From Marinagarivorans sp. UBA5868 (GTDB lineage Bacteria > Pseudomonadota > Gammaproteobacteria > Pseudomonadales > Cellvibrionaceae): DNA of 21,482 nt. A program made the position numbers and the translations under genes. The notes beneath the pieces were generated by a model. That model saw only the letters and a list, made by a program, of their open reading frames with translations, had not been told where the DNA came from and searched no databases. Below are positions 19,254-21,482 of the stretch, piece by piece (the stretch's first letter is position 1; each line of letters begins with the position of its first letter). The stretch lies in contig DJFQ01000171.1 of NCBI GenBank assembly GCA_002432095.1, forward strand, positions 3,814 to 25,295. The letters are read 5' to 3'.

Positions 19254-19889
19254 ATGAAATATGCCGCTTCTCTGACTGCCATCGGTGTTTTGAGCCTTAG
19301 TCTGATTGCCGCCGTAGTGGCGCAACTGTCGTCGCCCCAACGTATGCTCCAACAGCCTATGTGGCCTACGGATATGCATCTGATGCTGCAACTACAGGAA
19401 AACCAGGCGCGGCGGCTGGAGCTGAAAACCTCCGCTCACGGCCATCACCATGATCATGAACACCGCTCACCCGGCAAACCGGGGGCGGATGTCACCATAG
19501 CCGGCGCGGGCATCCGCACTCTGGCGGTGGGCGAAACTCGCGAAATGGACTTGGAAATGCAAAGCCATTTGGTGCAAGGCTCACTGCACATTCGCCTGGA
19601 ACCGAGCCAGGATCTGCAGTTGGTGAGTAACACCCAGGAATGGCATTTTAACTTGAGTGGCGAAAGCGCTCTGAAGCTGCCCATTGCCGTGCAGGCACTT
19701 GCGGAAGGCCAGCACTATGTCCATGTATTTATCGAACATGTAGATGAACATGGCGTTAGCACCAGCCGCGCCCTGGCCACCGAATTCCGCACCTTTGATG
19801 AGTCGCTCACCAAGGCGTATGCCAAGAGCTTCAGTGTGGAAAGCCGCAGCGAATATCGCACGCTGCCGGCCAGTGAATCGATTTATTGA
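19254..19889 (+). CDS. Exported histidine-rich protein of unknown function
   Basis: 211 residues. The ATG at 19254 has a strong GGAGG at 19243-19247, which decides the start; the same frame is open far upstream inside the lipoprotein gene, but that part is shadow. Residues about 5-24 form a signal peptide or N-terminal anchor (SLTAIGVLSLSLIAAVVA). A metal-binding-type cluster HGHHHDHEH lies at 62-70, and a second His group HYVHVFIEHVDEHG at 154-167. The middle and C-terminal part reads as beta strands, perhaps one Ig-like sandwich. I do not recognise the family. It follows the metallopeptidase lipoprotein by 34 bases, so the two are probably co-transcribed and may work together, for example in holding zinc or copper near the peptidase; that is inference. 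Its stop overlaps the convergent glycosyltransferase stop. Confidence 0.8.
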   Translation: MKYAASLTAIGVLSLSLIAAVVAQLSSPQRMLQQPMWPTDMHLMLQLQENQARRLELKTSAHGHHHDHEHRSPGKPGADVTIAGAGIRTLAVGETREMDLEMQSHLVQGSLHIRLEPSQDLQLVSNTQEWHFNLSGESALKLPIAVQALAEGQHYVHVFIEHVDEHGVSTSRALATEFRTFDESLTKAYAKSFSVESRSEYRTLPASESIY

Positions 19890-21097
19890 GCGGGATTTTC
19901 ATCAAAACACGCAGAACAGAACGCGCTGACCTGGTCCGGCATATCCAGGTGCGGAAATTCATAATTTGCCAGCAAACCTCTCACGGCGGAGCGATATTCG
20001 CTCCCCTTGAGCAACATTTCCTGAATAGCCGACGCAATAGCCGCCGCATCCGGCTCACCTTCTAACATCCGCCCCACATCCAGGTTTTGAAGCCGCAGTC
20101 CGGTGAGTAGTTGTTCCAATTGAAGTGGCAACACCAAAACCGGTGCTCCGGCCACCAGACTTTCCCGCACCGTCCCGGCGTTGCCGTGGCCGACAAACAA
20201 ATCCGCGTGGGTCATTAACATCGGCAGGTTGACCAAATCCCGCGTAAACCGGACCTTGGGTCGCTGCCATTTTTCCAAGCTGCCCGGCGGTGCCATGGGG
20301 CAAACGGCAATCACATCCGCATCCACCTGGGTCAGCGCGGCGAGGACTTGAGCAAAACCTGGATACGCCGGTTTAAGATACGCCACCAAACGCGGTTGGC
20401 CTGTTGTGGCAAAGGACATTTGACCCTCAGCGGTTGGCGACGCCGTCAGGCAATAACGCGTCTTAGGACGTTGCGGGTAGAAATCCAGCTCGCGCAGATT
20501 ACCTATCAGAGTCAAATCCGCTCGGAACACATCCGCCAGACAGGCAAGCGGGGCTTCGCCGCGCCGGGTCAGCACCTGATTGATGACCGATAAAACCCGC
20601 TGCTCCTGACGCGCCACCAGATCATCATTGAAAGGAGTCGGGCGCCAGTCCGCCAACGGCCCGCCCGGCGCGGGCTCGGCAAAACCGGTGCCTACCACCA
20701 CCTTGGGGATGGCGTAATCGCGCAGCGCCAACATGGCCGTGGGTGAGAAATCGAACACCAGCAAATCCGGCTGCACCACATCCATCAACGCTCTCCAGGC
20801 AAGCATCTGACACTCCAGCGGGTCCGGCTCCAAATAGCCGAGCAGCAACATGGAGTCTGCCTGGCACGCGATGGGGCGTTGCAAAGTGATCTTCGGCAAC
20901 CATACCGGCGCCTGCATCAAAGTGATGCCAGTGCCGGTAAAAAACGGATAGGCGCGAGACAAATCTTTGAGCGCCACTACCACCCGATAACCCGCCTTTT
21001 CCAGGACTTTTGCTATTGCAGAAAGCCGGGAGATATGTCCCAATTCGCCCCCGACTTCCCAGGTGCAGAGAACGGTTCGCCGCTTGCGCGTCACCAT
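19883..21097 (-). CDS. GT-B fold glycosyltransferase (GT1/UGT-like)
   Basis: 404 residues from the ATG at 21097, chosen because a perfect AAGGAGG lies eight bases upstream; a GTG six codons earlier would start inside that ribosome-binding site. The N-terminal Rossmann half begins TVLCTWEVGGELGHISRLSAIAK, the acceptor-side glycine/histidine loop seen in MGT-type enzymes. The C-terminal half has the nucleotide-sugar motif GHGNAGTVRESLVAGAPVLVLP with His304 and later Q-LEQ-L. No signal peptide or membrane helix is seen, so it is cytoplasmic. Donor and acceptor are unknown. It converges on the His-rich gene, with stops overlapping by seven bases, and diverges from the cadherin-like gene with 56 bases between starts. 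Confidence 0.85.
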   Translation of the reverse strand: MVTRKRRTVLCTWEVGGELGHISRLSAIAKVLEKAGYRVVVALKDLSRAYPFFTGTGITLMQAPVWLPKITLQRPIACQADSMLLLGYLEPDPLECQMLAWRALMDVVQPDLLVFDFSPTAMLALRDYAIPKVVVGTGFAEPAPGGPLADWRPTPFNDDLVARQEQRVLSVINQVLTRRGEAPLACLADVFRADLTLIGNLRELDFYPQRPKTRYCLTASPTAEGQMSFATTGQPRLVAYLKPAYPGFAQVLAALTQVDADVIAVCPMAPPGSLEKWQRPKVRFTRDLVNLPMLMTHADLFVGHGNAGTVRESLVAGAPVLVLPLQLEQLLTGLRLQNLDVGRMLEGEPDAAAIASAIQEMLLKGSEYRSAVRGLLANYEFPHLDMPDQVSAFCSACFDENPAQ

Positions 21098-21105
21098 TTC
21101 GCTCG

Positions 21106-21112
21106 CCTCCTT
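21106..21112 (-). promoter_or_regulatory. Ribosome-binding site that fixes the glycosyltransferase start
   Basis: AAGGAGG on the minus strand, complementary to the 16S anti-Shine-Dalgarno over its full length and eight bases before the ATG at 21097. It overlaps the alternative GTG frame, which makes that longer start unlikely. Confidence 0.75.
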
Positions 21113-21153
21113 CACAAAAACGCCCTTTGTAACACTTCCATAGGACTGAATGC

Positions 21154-21482
21154 ATGAAGCATCCCCAATACGCCCTTCCGTTGTTGATTTTGTCCGCCGC
21201 CACGCAGAATGCCAACGCTGCCGCCACTGCCGTCGATGACACCGCCACCATGGCCCAAGGCCAGACTTACGTGGATATTCAGGTTCTGAGCAACGACTCC
21301 ACGAATCTGGAAGGTGGAGAACTGGTCATCGAACAAGTCAGCAGCGCCTCCTACGGATCGGCGATCATCTACGGTGATGGCATCATCCGTTACACACCCG
21401 GTGAAAATTACACCGGCTCAGATGTATTCACCTATGAGGTGACGGACCAGTCCGGCTATGGCGGTTTCGCCAACGTGTTCAT
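21154..21482 (+). CDS. Secreted protein with cadherin-like repeat, 3' end outside window
   Basis: 109 codons are visible from the ATG at 21154, with an AGGA at 21142-21145, and the frame is open at the window end. Residues 1-23 form a signal peptide (LPLLILSAATQNANA). Residues about 25-109 fit one repeat of the bacterial cadherin-like/VCBS type: VDDTATMAQGQT, then VLSNDS, GDGIIRYTPGENYTGSD, FTYEVTDQSG. Such repeats usually occur in tandem in large secreted or surface adhesins, some calcium-binding. Length, further domains and any C-terminal sorting signal cannot be seen. It diverges from the glycosyltransferase gene. Confidence 0.85.
   Translation, partial: MKHPQYALPLLILSAATQNANAAATAVDDTATMAQGQTYVDIQVLSNDSTNLEGGELVIEQVSSASYGSAIIYGDGIIRYTPGENYTGSDVFTYEVTDQSGYGGFANVF

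Overview
The window is one contiguous piece of a gammaproteobacterial chromosome. Codon use is moderately GC-rich and gene packing is tight. Gene content and order point to the Pseudomonadales/Cellvibrionales side: dprA, tsaC, hemF and aroE run on one strand, and def, fmt, rsmB and trkA diverge from them, with a LysM gene between. From general knowledge this is the arrangement near the replication origin of Pseudomonas, although the qor gene found there between tsaC and hemF is absent. The genus cannot be fixed from sequence alone.

Layout. (1) 1-2270: the 5' part of prlC (oligopeptidase A, cut by the window edge) diverges from a YrdA-type gamma-carbonic anhydrase homologue. (2) 2285-5827, minus strand: dprA, tsaC, hemF, aroE, a closely spaced group covering DNA uptake, tRNA t6A synthesis, haem and shikimate. 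(3) 5971-6993, minus: exported LysM protein, closed by a clear intrinsic terminator. (4) 7168-12840, plus: def, fmt, rsmB, trkA, trkH, for translation initiation, 16S rRNA methylation and potassium uptake. (5) 12998-16831, minus: a 1277-residue hybrid histidine kinase with 14 propeller-type repeats, a Y_Y_Y domain, one inner transmembrane helix, HisKA, HATPase and a C-terminal receiver, but no DNA-binding domain. (6) 16832-17476: a 645-base intergenic region of lower GC, full of inverted repeats. (7) 17477-19889, plus: a lipoprotein with a zinc-metallopeptidase signature, then a small exported histidine-rich protein. (8) 19883-21097, minus: a GT-B glycosyltransferase. (9) 21154 to the end, plus: the start of a secreted protein with a cadherin-like repeat.

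The first 12.8 kb is conserved housekeeping. The accessory part starts at the hybrid kinase. The strongest candidate for something undescribed is the divergent unit in which the giant sensor kinase and the metallopeptidase lipoprotein/His-rich pair share an intergenic region. That region carries a terminator-like hairpin in the kinase leader, a second terminator-like hairpin with mutually exclusive pairings, and a 29-base dyad that buries a perfect Shine-Dalgarno-like motif. That the kinase controls the lipoprotein pair is inference from position only.
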